Assembly (NCBI GenBank): GCA_938040325.1
Contig: CALHXW010000244.1
Coordinates: 1-64,000 of the forward strand
Length of the DNA: 64,000 bases
Source: an uncultured bacterium
GTDB lineage: Bacteria; Myxococcota_A; UBA9042; PHBI01
Direction: 5' to 3'
The notes under the pieces were generated by a model, which saw only the letters and a list, made by a program, of their open reading frames with translations, ran no database searches and was not told the origin of the DNA. Made by a program: the position numbers and the translations under genes. This document shows, one piece after another, positions 1 to 11,302 of this stretch (positions within the stretch are counted from its first letter, which is position 1; every line of letters starts with the position of its first letter).

Positions 1-792
1 GTCCCAGACGAGACCCAGCCATGAGAGCAGGACCAGGCCGTAGTAGGTGATGTCGATCTGCCACCAGCGGAAGCCCTGCCGGCAGCTAAGCATGTGGTGG
101 TGATGGTTGTTGTGCCAGCCTTCACCTAGGGTCAGGAGCGCGAGCAGCACGTTGTTTCGGCTGTCGTCGTTCGTCGCGTAGGGCTGAGTGCCCCACACAT
201 GGGAGAGCGAGTTGATGGTGAAGGTCGCATGCCACACCAGCACGGTGCTGCCGAAGAAGCCGAGCAGGAGGCCGTCGAGACCCCAGAGGGAAAGCACGGT
301 CACGCCCATCACCGCTGGCGGCACAAGCCAGTTGCGGTCGAGCCAGCGGAGCTCTGGGAAGCGCGCGAGGTCGCGGACCCTGCTGAGCTTGGTCTCGTCA
401 TGCTCGGGGTCAAAGAGCCAGCGCATGTGGGCGTGCCAGAACCCGCCTTGTCGTGGCGAGTGCAGGTCTCGTTCGGTGTCGGTGTGCCGGTGGTGGTGTC
501 GGTGGTTGGAGGCCCACCACAGCACGCCCTTCTGACAGCTGGTCTGAGCGAGGAACGCCAGCACGAACTGGCCGAGACGGCTCGTCTGAAACGAGCGGTG
601 GCTGAAGTAGCGGTGGTAGCCGGCCGTGACAAAGAACATGCGGCTCCAAAAGAGGGCGAGGCAGACGTAGAGCGCGTCGGTCTCGACCTCAACGAGCAGC
701 GCCGCCAGCGCAAGCAGGTGAACGCCGATGGTCGGCAGGGCGTCGAGCGGACGTATGCGAAACCGTCGCCCTCCAGGTGGGGGTGTGTTCAT
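1..792 (-). CDS. Acyl-CoA / fatty acid desaturase, C-terminus cut by window edge
   Basis: Minus-strand reading from ATG at 792 gives MNTPPPGGRRFRIRPLDALPTIGVHLLALAA...YHRYFSHRSFQTS...NHRHHHRHTD...GEGWHNNHHHHMLSCRQGFRWWQIDITYYG; three His boxes typical of membrane desaturases. Not in the ORF track because it runs off the edge. Confidence 0.9.
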   Translation of the reverse strand, partial: MNTPPPGGRRFRIRPLDALPTIGVHLLALAALLVEVETDALYVCLALFWSRMFFVTAGYHRYFSHRSFQTSRLGQFVLAFLAQTSCQKGVLWWASNHRHHHRHTDTERDLHSPRQGGFWHAHMRWLFDPEHDETKLSRVRDLARFPELRWLDRNWLVPPAVMGVTVLSLWGLDGLLLGFFGSTVLVWHATFTINSLSHVWGTQPYATNDDSRNNVLLALLTLGEGWHNNHHHHMLSCRQGFRWWQIDITYYGLVLLSWLGLVWD

Positions 793-985
793 CGATCTCT
801 CCCATTGCGGCCAAGCGGCGCAAAGCGTGAGAGGCGCGTGCTGCGGAACGTGTCGAGCGGCGCCTCGTGGTGTCTGAGGCGACCGTGGCCACCCCGCTGA
901 GCAGGGTCAACACCAACGCTTTGCGCGGCGCCAAGAGAGACGGAAAGTGCAGCTATGACAGAGGCTTGCCCATCGTCAAAGCTCG

Positions 986-999
986 TTGACGCGCGTCAA
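986..999. promoter_or_regulatory. Perfect 14-bp palindrome TTGACGCGCGTCAA, candidate operator upstream of the desaturase
   Basis: Direct read; flanked by further GTCAA (975-979) and TTGAC (1013-1017) half-sites, about 195 bp upstream of the desaturase start. Confidence 0.35.
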
Positions 1000-1186
1000 T
1001 CTGCTGTGACATTGACAGGGCTGTGACACGCGACGATCGAGGCTGCGTCCAAAGCGTGAGGCGGACGGACGTTGCCGATGCGCGCCGTGAGTTCTTGCGC
1101 GCCGGACGTCAGCGCGACCGCGGCTGCGTGCGCTCAGGTGTTGAGTGCAGCGCCCTCTACCCAATGCCCGCAACGGCACGACGCCT

Positions 1187-1816
1187 CTAGTTTCGGCCAG
1201 CCGCGTGCTTGGCGAGGTAGTCGAGCATCGCGTCGCGGTCCTCGACTGAGCTCGTCACATCGAACATTTCGACGGCAATAAGCCCGTAGTAGAAGCCGGC
1301 GAGATCGGCGATGCGCAGGCCCATTTCGTTCGCTCGGGCGGCGTCCTCGCTTCCGGCGTAGTGGACGGCCTGCTTGTTCGTCAGCAGGGTGCCCAAGGTA
1401 GGCAGCACATCGGCGCCGAGGGCCTGCAGGCGTTGGCCGAGAAGGCCGACGCGACCGGGGAGCCCCCAGGCGTTGGCGCTCCCGACCAGATCTAGACGAA
1501 GTGCACCAACATAGAGCTGTGCGAGCCGCGGCCGAGGCAGCTTGCGCCATCTCTCACTATCGGTTCGCGCAAGGATCTCGGCCGCCAAGAAGCTGGTCTT
1601 GAGGTCGTCGCCGTCAGCGACGATCTCGGCAAGCACGCCCGAGTCCATCCCGCGGGTTGGTGCGTCTCCGCCTTCGCTCTCAAAGAGTGAACGGTACGAG
1701 GACGCTTCGAGCACGGCCCGAACGCTGTTTTCACCTTCGCCCACTGTCATCTCCTGAGGTTGACTCGGCCCGCATGCAATCAACACGCTCGACCACACTA
1801 TCGCGGCACGCGTCAT
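1187..1816 (-). CDS. Hypothetical lipoprotein, translationally coupled to the DUF4157 gene
   Basis: 209 aa; N-terminus [19 protein letters not shown] resembles a lipobox; ATGA overlap (1813-1816) with the upstream gene's stop. Confidence 0.75.
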   Translation of the reverse strand: MTRAAIVWSSVLIACGPSQPQEMTVGEGENSVRAVLEASSYRSLFESEGGDAPTRGMDSGVLAEIVADGDDLKTSFLAAEILARTDSERWRKLPRPRLAQLYVGALRLDLVGSANAWGLPGRVGLLGQRLQALGADVLPTLGTLLTNKQAVHYAGSEDAARANEMGLRIADLAGFYYGLIAVEMFDVTSSVEDRDAMLDYLAKHAAGRN

Positions 1817-3501
1817 TTCGCCGGCAGCGGTGCATCGACGGTGTCACCGCCCTTTGCGTCCACCGTATTTATCCACGCGATGATCGGATTGGCGCTCTTG
1901 GTGATGAGCCCGTTGTCGAGCACGATCATGGTCCTTTGCCCGACCGCTTGCTGGGACTTGATCTTCGAGTTCGCCTTGACCGTGAAGGTGTTGGTGTTGC
2001 CGGCGGTGCTGGCCACTGTGTCTGCCGCGAGTCGGTCGCCGTTGATGACGGTCGTGTTCGGAACGAAGAAGATCCAATACGAGCCGCCATCCACCACCCG
2101 AATCGTGGCGCCGAGCGTCACGAGACTCTCAGCACCGACCTCCGGAGCTGTCGGCGAGAGGCTGAGCGTCGTGCCAGCTCCGAGGGTCATGAACCCCCCG
2201 TCGGACGTCATCTCGGCGTTTGCCGTCAACGCCGTGTTGCCCTTGGCGTCCGGCTTACTCAGGATTGACGAGAACTTATGTGTGTTCCAGAGTGCCGCGG
2301 CTTCGCTAAACTTCTTGGTGGGGTTGCCGACAGACGCGACCGTCACTGGGATCGGGCTGAACTTGCCCGCGCCGTCGGTCTTCCAGCCCCACGAGATCGA
2401 GCCGTAGTAGGTTCCTGACTGGTTTCCATCGATGGCGACTGCGGTCGTCTCAAACTCCTGCCCGGCGTTGGCGCCACGGCTCGGCAGTTTCGGCCGGTCG
2501 ACGAGCTCAGCGTTCTCGGTTGCCCAGCCTTGGCCTGCCGGCTGATGGCGGAAACCGAGCTTGTAGGTGGTGTTGTCCTTAGCGCCGTAGCCGACACTGG
2601 GTGTTTTGCCCTTGCCGGCGCTGCTCATCGGTGTGTCGGCGATCTTACCGGTCTTGTTTGGCTCTGCGCCGTAGACGGGGTTGTTGTTTCCATGCGCTCG
2701 GTCGAGCTCAAAACCAGCGGCATCGCCTGACTTCACGCGCCGAGGACCACTTGCCGGATTGACGGCATTGGGCTTGCCTTCGTCGGTGCTGCGGACCGTC
2801 TGCATGAGCGCTATCTTGGACGCATCCACGCCGGTGCCAGGCTCGAACTCAAGGTGAACGTCCATGCCGACGCTCTTTCCGTCTTGGACGATCGGTGCGT
2901 AAGTCGGCGCATCAAACGTCCCGGACTTGGTGGGAAACTTGCACTGCACCGCCGGACCATCTGAGGTCCCGCCAACGCCGCTGAGTGCGCCTACCGACTC
3001 GCCCCGAGCGGCCCGGGCTCCGGCAGCATCCGCTTCGCGTTCAAGACCGGGATCGGTGTTTAACCCGCCCTTTGCCTGCGGCTTGACCCGGCCCTGACGC
3101 TGTTGGACGACGTGGGCAAGCTCATGGCCCACAAGCTCTTGTCCTGACTGGCTCTCGGGCTGGTACTTACCGGCGGCAAAGTGAATGTTCTCGCCTTCCG
3201 CAAAGGCGTCAGCGCCCATCGCGGACGCATCCGCGCTGTCCGTGTGGACCTGGACCCCCGAGAAGTCCGCACCAAACGCTTCCGACATCTTCGCCTGTAC
3301 CGGACCGGGAAGCGCCGTGCCGGCACCCGTCGGCGCCAACGGCCGTTCGGCTGGCGCAGTCGGCTCCAGCGCGCTGGCCTGAGCCGCATAAGAACTCATC
3401 TGCTTGAGCTGAGCGACCATCGGTGACGCTGGGCGTTCGGCCGTCGCGGGGCTGGCGGCTGTGGCTGAAGCGGGGGCGCGCTTCGGTGTGGCTTGTTTCA
3501 T
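1813..3501 (-). CDS. DUF4157 domain-containing protein (eCIS-associated type, putative metallopeptidase-like)
   Basis: [13 protein letters not shown] start with AGGA upstream; contains [38 protein letters not shown]...[13 protein letters not shown], the DUF4157 signature including HExxH (HELAH). The tracked ORF extends further upstream to 3636. Confidence 0.88.
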   Translation of the reverse strand: MKQATPKRAPASATAASPATAERPASPMVAQLKQMSSYAAQASALEPTAPAERPLAPTGAGTALPGPVQAKMSEAFGADFSGVQVHTDSADASAMGADAFAEGENIHFAAGKYQPESQSGQELVGHELAHVVQQRQGRVKPQAKGGLNTDPGLEREADAAGARAARGESVGALSGVGGTSDGPAVQCKFPTKSGTFDAPTYAPIVQDGKSVGMDVHLEFEPGTGVDASKIALMQTVRSTDEGKPNAVNPASGPRRVKSGDAAGFELDRAHGNNNPVYGAEPNKTGKIADTPMSSAGKGKTPSVGYGAKDNTTYKLGFRHQPAGQGWATENAELVDRPKLPSRGANAGQEFETTAVAIDGNQSGTYYGSISWGWKTDGAGKFSPIPVTVASVGNPTKKFSEAAALWNTHKFSSILSKPDAKGNTALTANAEMTSDGGFMTLGAGTTLSLSPTAPEVGAESLVTLGATIRVVDGGSYWIFFVPNTTVINGDRLAADTVASTAGNTNTFTVKANSKIKSQQAVGQRTMIVLDNGLITKSANPIIAWINTVDAKGGDTVDAPLPAK

Positions 3502-3697
3502 CGCAGTTCCTCGTAACGCAGGAGATCGACAACCGTTTCGTAGCCTAGACAGACCGAGTTTCGCAAGCTTCCGAACCATTGGTGCCGAGTTTGAGGAACT
3601 CAACGGGATGCGCCCGTCGAGCGAGGGCGCCCGCACGGGCCATCGAGATTCGATTCAGCATATCGACGCGAGTCGCGTCCTCACGTAGCGTTTGGGT

Positions 3698-4693
3698 ATG
3701 AAGACATGGCCCACTACTTCACTTCGCGTTGGCGTTCCCCTGGTCTTGGGCATGCTGGCCTTTTCCGCGTGTTCGGATGACCCGGATGGCACCATCGACT
3801 CCGACGTCGCCGCTGACACGTTCGTCGCCGACGACACCGCGGTCGAGCCAGATACCACGGTTGTCGACACCACCTCGGTCGACACCCATCCTGTGGGTCC
3901 GCTCCCCGCCTCACTCCGCGACTGGGGCACCAGCGGCGGCGCAGGCGGACTGACCGGCGAGAAGGTCGTTGGCGACTTTGCGTTCGGCGCGCTCTCAGCA
4001 GGCTACTCGTACTACGCGCCCGCTGGCCTCGATGCGCCTGCGCCCGTCGCTCTCTTCTTTCACGGCGATGGCGGCTCGGTCGAGGGCCTCGACTACACGT
4101 GGAAGCCCGAGTGGCAGGCGTTTGCTGAGGAGCACGGCATGATCATCATGTCGCTCGGCGCGCCGACGGCGTCCGGCTGCTGGTGGACGCCAACCAAACA
4201 CACGGTCGCGCGCTATGTGGTTGACCTCGTCTCGAGCGAGCTCTTTCCCCTCTTCGATGTCGACCTCGGCCGGGTCCACATGGTCGGCTTCAGCGGCGGC
4301 GCATTCTGGCTCTTTGGTGCGCCGCTCTATGAAGAGCTGCCCTTCTTCGGTGGCCTCGCCGGCGTCTGCGGCGGTGATGTCCCGCGTGAGAACTCCCAGT
4401 TCGACTTCTGCAACGAAGACGACCTGTCGGCCGATGACCCGCCGCTCGACGTTAGCGACACCGAGCGCCGACTTCAGGCCCTTGGTCGCAAGGTCTACGT
4501 CGCGCGCAACAGCGACGACTTCTGGGTCAGTGCGATCGACGGTGGCATCGACTGGTGGGAAGCCGGAGGCGCCGAGACCAAGCTGGTTGATGAGGGTCCC
4601 GGCGGCCACTGCGAGTTCGACACCGACGCGCGCCTAGAAGAGGCTCTCGAGTGGTTCGAGGCCGCACCAGCTAGCGGCAGCGGCGGCTATTAG
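3698..4693 (+). CDS. Lipoprotein, alpha/beta-hydrolase (PHB-depolymerase/esterase-like)
   Basis: Lipobox LAFSAC followed by Asp-rich linker; VALFFHGDGGSVEG and VHMVGFSGGAFW nucleophile-elbow-like motif. Confidence 0.7.
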   Translation: MKTWPTTSLRVGVPLVLGMLAFSACSDDPDGTIDSDVAADTFVADDTAVEPDTTVVDTTSVDTHPVGPLPASLRDWGTSGGAGGLTGEKVVGDFAFGALSAGYSYYAPAGLDAPAPVALFFHGDGGSVEGLDYTWKPEWQAFAEEHGMIIMSLGAPTASGCWWTPTKHTVARYVVDLVSSELFPLFDVDLGRVHMVGFSGGAFWLFGAPLYEELPFFGGLAGVCGGDVPRENSQFDFCNEDDLSADDPPLDVSDTERRLQALGRKVYVARNSDDFWVSAIDGGIDWWEAGGAETKLVDEGPGGHCEFDTDARLEEALEWFEAAPASGSGGY

Positions 4694-4717
4694 CTCGGTC
4701 GACAGCACGACGCTTAC

Positions 4718-5036
4718 GACCACGTGATGCGTGGCCGGTGGCGGGTGGAGCGTGCCGGGTACGCGTGGCGCGTGATGCGTGGCGGGTACTGGGTGGAGCG
4801 TGCCGGGTGAGGGGTACGCGTGATGCGTGATGGGTGGCGCGTGGAGCGTGCCGGGTACGCGTGGCGCGTGATGCGTGGCGGATGGCGGGTGGAGCGTGCC
4901 GGGTGATGGGTACGCGTGGCGCGTGATGCGTGCCGGGTACGCGTGGCGCGTGACCGAGTGGCGGGTGGAGCGTGCCGGGTGATGGGTACGCGTGGCGCGT
5001 GATGAGTGGCGGGTAGAGCGTGCTGGGTGATGGGGA
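4718..5036. repeat. Degenerate, shuffled tandem repeat (modules such as gtggagcgtgccgggtacgcgtggcgcgtgatgcgtggcggg)
   Basis: agcgtgc(c/t)gggt recurs about six times interleaved with tacgcgtggcgcgtgatg modules; lies between two convergent gene ends. Confidence 0.85.
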
Positions 5037-5082
5037 CAGCTTAGGCGGCGCACGCGCTCGCGCGCAGCATCACTCGCCCGAC

Positions 5083-5352
5083 CTAGAACGTCTCTTCCTT
5101 CACGTCGCGGTCGTTGTTGGTGGAGTGGACCGTCTTGCGACACTTCGCGCACACGAAGTCGATGTGGGTCGGCTTCGCGGTGATGCCGAAGATCAACCAG
5201 AAGGTGCCCCACTTCGTGTACCGGGCCTGCTGGCGAATATACGGTCCACGCAGCGTCTGCTCGCAGTCGCCGCAGTCGACCCTCATGGTGCTCAACGGGT
5301 CGGCTGACGACGGGTCACTGCTGTCGCTAGGGTCACTCACGGGCGTGCTCAC
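5083..5352 (-). CDS. Small zinc-ribbon-like protein
   Basis: 89 aa with two CxxC pairs: CGDCEQ and CAKCRK. Confidence 0.6.
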   Translation of the reverse strand: MSTPVSDPSDSSDPSSADPLSTMRVDCGDCEQTLRGPYIRQQARYTKWGTFWLIFGITAKPTHIDFVCAKCRKTVHSTNNDRDVKEETF

Positions 5353-5360
5353 CCTCCGTG

Positions 5361-6395
5361 CTAGATCAACGTGCCCTGTGCACCGCCGGAACGGCCCGCA
5401 GGAGGCTTCCGACCGAGATGTTGGTACGCTGTCATGGTCGCGATGCGTCCACGCGGTGTGCGCTGGATAAAGCCCTCTTGGATGAGATAGGGCTCGTAGA
5501 CATCCTCGAGGGTGTCTCGCTGCTCGGACAACGCGGCCGACATGGTGTCGATCCCGACCGGGCCACCGCCAAACTTGTCGATCATGGTCTCGAGGTAGCG
5601 CCGGTCCATCGGGTCGAGGCCAAGCGCGTCCACCCGCATGCGCGCGAGGGCGTGCTCAGCAATGGCGATGTCGATGCAGCCGTCGCCTTCCACCTCGGCG
5701 AAGTCCCGGACGCGCCTGAGCAGTCGGTTCGCGATACGCGGCGTGCCTCGCGAGCGCCGAGCGATCTCGGTTGCGCCGGCCGCTTCGATCGGAATCTTCA
5801 GGATTCCGGCCGAGCGGGCCACGATCGTCTCGAGCTCTTCGGCGGTGTAGTACTCGAGCCGCGCCAGGATGCCGAAGCGATCGCGCAGCGGTGATGTCAG
5901 CAGTCCCGTCCGGGTCGTTGCGCCGATGAGTGTGAAGGGCGGCAGCGCGATCTTCATGTTCCGCGCGTGGGTACCCTCGCCGATGATCAGGTCGAACTCG
6001 AAGTCCTCCATCGCTGGGTAGAGGTTCTCCTCGACGGCCGCGTTCAGCCGGTGGATCTCGTCGATGAAGAGGACATCACGTGGCTGCAGGTTCGTCAGGA
6101 TCCCCGCAAGGTCGCCCTTACGCTCGATCGCCGGTCCGCTCGTGACGACGATGTTGGAGCCCGTCTCGTTGGCGATGATGTGCGCAAGCGTCGTCTTTCC
6201 GAGGCCCGGTGGGCCGCAGAAGAGCATGTGGTCCACCGCCTCCCCGCGCCGGGTTGCCGCTTCGACGAACACCCGGAGGTTGTCGAGCAGGGAGGCCTGG
6301 CCAACGTAGTCATCAAACGAGTCCGGCCGCAGCGCGCGGTCGTAGTTGACGTCGTCTTCCCGGGGTGTCGGGCTTATGGGCCGCTCATCTTCCAT
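5361..6395 (-). CDS. ruvB: Holliday junction branch migration DNA helicase RuvB
   Basis: [11 protein letters not shown]...[20 protein letters not shown]...[12 protein letters not shown]...[19 protein letters not shown]. Confidence 0.97.
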   Translation of the reverse strand: MEDERPISPTPREDDVNYDRALRPDSFDDYVGQASLLDNLRVFVEAATRRGEAVDHMLFCGPPGLGKTTLAHIIANETGSNIVVTSGPAIERKGDLAGILTNLQPRDVLFIDEIHRLNAAVEENLYPAMEDFEFDLIIGEGTHARNMKIALPPFTLIGATTRTGLLTSPLRDRFGILARLEYYTAEELETIVARSAGILKIPIEAAGATEIARRSRGTPRIANRLLRRVRDFAEVEGDGCIDIAIAEHALARMRVDALGLDPMDRRYLETMIDKFGGGPVGIDTMSAALSEQRDTLEDVYEPYLIQEGFIQRTPRGRIATMTAYQHLGRKPPAGRSGGAQGTLI

Positions 6396-6487
6396 GGCCG
6401 CGACGCTAGCACAGAGGATCCACCACACCAACGCGCCTGTCGGTCAAGATGCCCGTTGGTGCCCCCGTGCGCGGTCTCAACAACCGC

Positions 6488-8047
6488 TCAGCAGCGGCAG
6501 CCCGTGTCGTGGATGTCGGGAGCTGTTGCGCGCTCGAGCAGCGTGGTCCCTGTCGTCTCGCTGTTGCGGCTGTCCCCGCCGTCTCGGCCGCCCATCAGGA
6601 CGCCTCGGTCTCCCCACGGCAAGACCGCGTCAGGCGTGCCGTCGCGGTTGAGGTCGACAAGGCCCGAGACGGTGCCTTCGTAGGACAGTCCGTAGACCGG
6701 CTTGAGCGAAGTCCCTGCCTTCGAGTGCGTGACGACGAACACGGAGCTGAGTGACCCGCCAGGCTCGCCGCACTCGCCACCGGTGTGCGACGAGACCACC
6801 ACAAAGCGGCGCTTCGTGGCCGCGTCGAGGTAGGCCTGGACCCGATGAACCGGCCCATCTTCGTAGTAGGCCGCGCTGTGCTTGCTGTCCCAGCGCTTCA
6901 CGGGGGCCTTAGGGAACGCATCGGCCATCATCTGCTCATGGTTTTTCTGCACCTCGGCCCAGTCGGCTGTCCCGGTAAACGCGACCAGGGCATGGGCCCG
7001 AAGCGTCTTCGACAGCGCCACCGGCTCATAGGGCACGCGGGCTGGCGCCTCGACGTGGACGGCATAGAGCGCCTTGGTGCAGTCGCCCGACGTCACGACC
7101 AAGTCGCCCAGGAGGTAGCGCTTACCACGGTCCCACGCCTTCGACGGGCTCGGCACCTTGATCGGCTTGGCCGCCTGCGGCTCCTCCGACCAGTCCCACG
7201 GATGCTCCGTGTAGAACGAGCCACCCTCGAAGCTTGAGATCCAGCCGCGGCAGACCTCGCCCTCCGGGCCGTAGCCAATGACCTCGGACGCCCGCCAGTC
7301 ACTGACGGATCGCGGCAGCAAGCGTTCCCGGACATGACGCCGTACCGCGAAGTTCTGAGCGTTGTGGGCGGGCTCGTGGCCCGCATGAAAGAGCTCATCC
7401 GCGGGGTCGACGGCCATCACGATGCGGCCGCGAAACATCGGGAACTGACGCTCAAGGTCGAGCAGGTCCGACGCCATCGCCATGGGCTGCTCAGGCACGG
7501 CCGGGCAGCCCTCTTGCCCGTCACCCAGGTGCGGGTCGTCGGTCGCGGTTTCGACCGGCGGCGGCGCGGTGTCCGCTCCGGCGGTCTTGCTTGTTGGGGG
7601 GCCCGTGAATGCAAAGGTCCCAAAGCTGGTGCCCGACATGCCAACAGCCGGCCGCGAGATGCTCGCGATGTCGAACCCACCCGTGGGCACAGCGTCGGTC
7701 GCTGGTGGCGTGACCTCAGCTGGCTGGGTGCTGCTCGGGCTCGGCAAGAGCTTGCTGAGGCCCGTGATGAAGGCCAGCCGCTTCGATGCAGCCGGCGAGT
7801 CCGCGAGTGCCGCCGTGCTGTCTGTTCGCGGCGAGGCTTGGGTCGGGAGTGCGCGGTGCCGCTGGCCACCTGCGTTCATGGTGGCGTCGGCGGTGGCGTC
7901 GGCTACGTCGACACCATCATCATCGAGGGTGTCCGCGGCATCGTCAGCGCCGTGGTCCGCGTCGATGTCACAAGCGGCGACACCTAGCGTCGCAAGGATG
8001 CCGAGGGCCGTCGTCAATCGAATCAGTCGTGTGCTCAGTCGCTTCAT
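6488..8047 (-). CDS. Hypothetical lipoprotein
   Basis: MKRLSTRLIRLTTALGILATLGVAACDIDADHGADDAADTLDDDG lipobox plus Asp-rich linker; no recognised domain. Confidence 0.75.
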   Translation of the reverse strand: MKRLSTRLIRLTTALGILATLGVAACDIDADHGADDAADTLDDDGVDVADATADATMNAGGQRHRALPTQASPRTDSTAALADSPAASKRLAFITGLSKLLPSPSSTQPAEVTPPATDAVPTGGFDIASISRPAVGMSGTSFGTFAFTGPPTSKTAGADTAPPPVETATDDPHLGDGQEGCPAVPEQPMAMASDLLDLERQFPMFRGRIVMAVDPADELFHAGHEPAHNAQNFAVRRHVRERLLPRSVSDWRASEVIGYGPEGEVCRGWISSFEGGSFYTEHPWDWSEEPQAAKPIKVPSPSKAWDRGKRYLLGDLVVTSGDCTKALYAVHVEAPARVPYEPVALSKTLRAHALVAFTGTADWAEVQKNHEQMMADAFPKAPVKRWDSKHSAAYYEDGPVHRVQAYLDAATKRRFVVVSSHTGGECGEPGGSLSSVFVVTHSKAGTSLKPVYGLSYEGTVSGLVDLNRDGTPDAVLPWGDRGVLMGGRDGGDSRNSETTGTTLLERATAPDIHDTGCRC

Positions 8048-8213
8048 GGATGACCTCCGTGTGTCGGAGGTTGACGAAGCAAGTGTCATGCCAAGATCGA
8101 GAGTCCTGTCAAATCATTGAGTTACGGTCATCCCGTGCTACGAGACACGTCGTCTGTGTCGCTCTAGCCACGCCGTTTGTGGTTTGACACACGCAGTCTG
8201 GCAAACCCACCGC

Positions 8214-8471
8214 TCACACGAAGTCGTCGACGACCTCGGGCGGCTCGCTTCCAACGAGGGTCCAGATCTCGCGGCCGGTCTTAAGGATCTTGCGCTGAAT
8301 GTCGAAGCCGTCGACGCCCTCCGCTTCCGCAATGGCGTTGAGCTCAGCGATGTCCTCGTCGGTGCCATCGCAGAATCCCATGGGTCGCGTGGTCGTCGGG
8401 AGCAGCAGCTGCACCTTGAACTCGCCACGGTTCCACTTCGTCTGCGTCTCGTTGCTGTGCTTGTGAATCAT
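8214..8471 (-). CDS. Small hypothetical protein
   Basis: 85 aa ORF in an otherwise empty gap between same-strand genes; no recognised domain. Confidence 0.45.
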   Translation of the reverse strand: MIHKHSNETQTKWNRGEFKVQLLLPTTTRPMGFCDGTDEDIAELNAIAEAEGVDGFDIQRKILKTGREIWTLVGSEPPEVVDDFV

Positions 8472-8544
8472 GGCCGCACCCTACGAACCGATCGGACACC
8501 TGGACAGCACAATCGGTGCGGGTGTCGCCCCGAATCCGCAACCT

Positions 8545-9441
8545 TCAGCCGAACTTGCCGGCGACGTAGTCGGCGGTAGCTTGCTCGACGGGTGCGCCGA
8601 ACACCTGGTCGGTCGCCCCGAACTCGATGAGGTCACCGCTGAGTAAGAACGCCGTCTGGTCGCTGACCCGGCGTGCTTGGGACATGCTGTGGGTGACGAT
8701 GACCACAGCATAGCGCGTGCTCAGCTCGGCGATGAGCTCCTCGATGCGCGCCGTGGCGATGGGATCGAGCGCCGATGCGGGCTCGTCCATCAGCAGAACC
8801 TGAGGCTCGACCGCCAACGAGCGGGCGATGCAGAGACGCTGCTGCTGACCGCCCGAGAGGCTGCCGGCGGGCTTGTTGAGGCGGTCTTTCACCTCGTCCC
8901 ACAGGGCGGCCGAGCGCAGTGCTTGCTCAACGACCTGGGTCGGGTTGATGCGCTTGGCGCTGCTGCGGCCGAGGGCCCGATGAATGAGACCCGACACGCC
9001 GCGCCGGGGCAGGGCGCCGGTCAAGCGCAAGCCCGCGAGGACGTTGTCGGCGATGGTCATCGTCGGGAAGGGGTTCGGTCGCTGAAAGACGACGCCGATG
9101 TGGCGCCGAAGCCTGACCGGGTCGACGTCGGGTGCGTAGACGTCGTGGTCGCCCAGGCGGACTTGGCCGCGTGACCAGGCCGTGTCGACGGTCTCATGAA
9201 GCCGGTTGAGGCAGCGCAAAAACGTCGACTTGCCGCAGCCGGACGGACCGATGATGGCGGTGACCGAGCGAGCGGGGAGGGCGACGGTGAGGCCATGGAG
9301 CACCTCGTTGTCGCCAAAGCCCGCCGTGAGGTTGCTGACGTCGATGGCGACGTCAGGCTGGGACGTGACCAGCGTTGGGCCGTCGCCTGTGTGGGCGCCG
9401 TCGGTGTTGGCCGTGTCGAGATGGTGGATTGCAGCACTCAT
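8545..9441 (-). CDS. pstB: Phosphate ABC transporter ATP-binding protein PstB
   Basis: [66 protein letters not shown]; start MSAAIHHL overlaps pstA stop by 4 bp. Confidence 0.96.
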   Translation of the reverse strand: MSAAIHHLDTANTDGAHTGDGPTLVTSQPDVAIDVSNLTAGFGDNEVLHGLTVALPARSVTAIIGPSGCGKSTFLRCLNRLHETVDTAWSRGQVRLGDHDVYAPDVDPVRLRRHIGVVFQRPNPFPTMTIADNVLAGLRLTGALPRRGVSGLIHRALGRSSAKRINPTQVVEQALRSAALWDEVKDRLNKPAGSLSGGQQQRLCIARSLAVEPQVLLMDEPASALDPIATARIEELIAELSTRYAVVIVTHSMSQARRVSDQTAFLLSGDLIEFGATDQVFGAPVEQATADYVAGKFG

Positions 9442-10334
9442 GAGCCGATCCTTTTCTGCGCGCGGTTGCGCAAGACAACCGCGACGAGGTTGATGGCAAG
9501 CATCACCGTGAGCAGCACGACGATGCCGGCGGCTGCGTTCTGCGCAAACGCTGCCTGAGGTCGTGAGACCCAGTTGTAGATTTGGATGGGCAGTGCGGTG
9601 AACTCCGCGTCTAGCCCGTCGGGTAGGAAGGTGATGTAGGTCCAGGCGCCGACCACGATGAGCGGGGCGGTCTCGCCGATGGCGCGGGACACCGCCAAGA
9701 TGGTGCCGGTTAGGATGCCCGGTGCCGCCTGTGGCAGGACGACCTGGCGGATGACTTGCCACTTGGTCGCGCCGAGTCCGATGGCGGCCTCGCGCAGGTC
9801 GCCAGGAACTGCGCGCAGCGCCTCACGGGTCGCCATGATCACGATCGGCATCACAAGGAGCGCCAGCGTGAGCGCGCCGGCAATGAGGCTACGGCCGAGT
9901 CCGAGCGCGTTGACGAAGATTCCAAGCCCAAGGAGTCCGTAGATGATCGACGGCACGCCCGCGAGGTTGGCGATGTTGATCTCGATGAACGTCGCGAACC
10001 GGCTCTTCTGGTCGTATTCCTCCAGGTAGATCGCCGCGCCGATGCCGAGCGGTAGCGTGATGAGTGCGGTCAGCCCGATGAGGTAGAGGCTGCCTACCAG
10101 CGCTGGGAGGATGCCGGCTTGGCCTGCACGTCGCGACGGGTAGTTCGTGAGAAACCCCATGTCGAGCCGGCCGATTGCGTCGACAGCGACGTCGGTGATG
10201 AGAACTGCGAGAATCGCAAGCGGAATCAGGACAGCACCGAGCGACGTCCACACGAAGAGACGCTCGCCGAGCCCGCCCCAGCGGGTCTTGCTGATGTCAA
10301 CAGTGGGCGGTGTGGGGGGAGGCACGACGCTCAT
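9438..10334 (-). CDS. pstA: Phosphate ABC transporter permease PstA
   Basis: Polytopic protein with [21 protein letters not shown] and the [25 protein letters not shown] loop. Confidence 0.95.
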   Translation of the reverse strand: MSVVPPPTPPTVDISKTRWGGLGERLFVWTSLGAVLIPLAILAVLITDVAVDAIGRLDMGFLTNYPSRRAGQAGILPALVGSLYLIGLTALITLPLGIGAAIYLEEYDQKSRFATFIEINIANLAGVPSIIYGLLGLGIFVNALGLGRSLIAGALTLALLVMPIVIMATREALRAVPGDLREAAIGLGATKWQVIRQVVLPQAAPGILTGTILAVSRAIGETAPLIVVGAWTYITFLPDGLDAEFTALPIQIYNWVSRPQAAFAQNAAAGIVVLLTVMLAINLVAVVLRNRAQKRIGS

Positions 10335-11239
10335 CCGCCAACTCCTCGCGCCAGGCGCCGCCGGATGCGACGGCTGAGGATGTTCATGAGCAGCGTCAGC
10401 ACAAAGAGCGCCGTTCCGACGGCAAAGATCGTCTTGTACTCGATGGTGCCCACCGGCGTATCACCCATGCTGACCTGCACGATGTAGGCCGTCATCGTCT
10501 CGACCGGCACCGTTGGGTCGGCCGTGAAGTTGGGCTGCTGGCCAGCAGCGATGGCCACGATCATGGTCTCGCCGATGGCTCTCGACATCGCGAGGATGAC
10601 GCTGGCGACAATCCCCGAGGCCGCTGCCGGCACCACCACGCGCCGAATCGTGGCGAGCTTCGACGCGCCCAGGCCCCAGGAGGCCTCGCGCAGGGAGCTG
10701 GGAACGGCACGCAGGGCATCTTCGCTCAGCGAGGCGATCATCGGGATGATCATCACGCCCATGACCAGGCCAGGCGCCAGCGCGTTGAAGCCGCTGAGGT
10801 CGGGCATGAAGCCCTGGAGCACGGGCGTCACGACGATGAGCGCAAAGTAGCCGTAGACGATGGTTGGAACGCCGGCGAGGATCTCGAGCAGCGGCTTGAG
10901 AACCTTGCGCACCCGGGGCGGGGCGAACTCCGACAGGTAGATGGCTGCTAGCACCCCAAACGGCACAGCAACCATCAGCGCGACGCCGGTGACCAACAAC
11001 GTGCCGGTCACGAGTGGCCAGATGCCAAAGGACTTCTCGGCGAAGAGCGGTGTCCACACGGTCGAGCCGAAGAACTCGCCGATCGACACCTCGCTGAAGA
11101 ACGATGTCGTCTCCGCAAGCAGCACCCAGAGAATGCCGATGGTCGTTAGGACCGAGATCAGCCCTGCCGACTGCAGGAGGCGCTCGATAACGCGCTCGCC
11201 GAGTCCGCGGGTTGGGCGGCTCAGCTCGTCGAGCGTCAC
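10331..11239 (-). CDS. pstC: Phosphate ABC transporter permease PstC
   Basis: [11 protein letters not shown]..., [43 protein letters not shown]. Confidence 0.95.
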   Translation of the reverse strand: MTLDELSRPTRGLGERVIERLLQSAGLISVLTTIGILWVLLAETTSFFSEVSIGEFFGSTVWTPLFAEKSFGIWPLVTGTLLVTGVALMVAVPFGVLAAIYLSEFAPPRVRKVLKPLLEILAGVPTIVYGYFALIVVTPVLQGFMPDLSGFNALAPGLVMGVMIIPMIASLSEDALRAVPSSLREASWGLGASKLATIRRVVVPAAASGIVASVILAMSRAIGETMIVAIAAGQQPNFTADPTVPVETMTAYIVQVSMGDTPVGTIEYKTIFAVGTALFVLTLLMNILSRRIRRRLARGVGG

Positions 11240-11302
11240 CCGGTCGGGCGGACCGGGACTCTCTGGCGGGCGCTGGGTCGTTGCGACGATCGAGACCCCC
11301 GC

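Noticed and set aside
199-900. 233-aa plus-strand ORF
   Set aside because: Antisense to the desaturase, whose His boxes are unambiguous on the minus strand.
4634-5212. 192-aa minus-strand ORF (THHPARSTRHS...)
   Set aside because: Translation of the minisatellite and overlapping real genes on both ends; repeat artefact.
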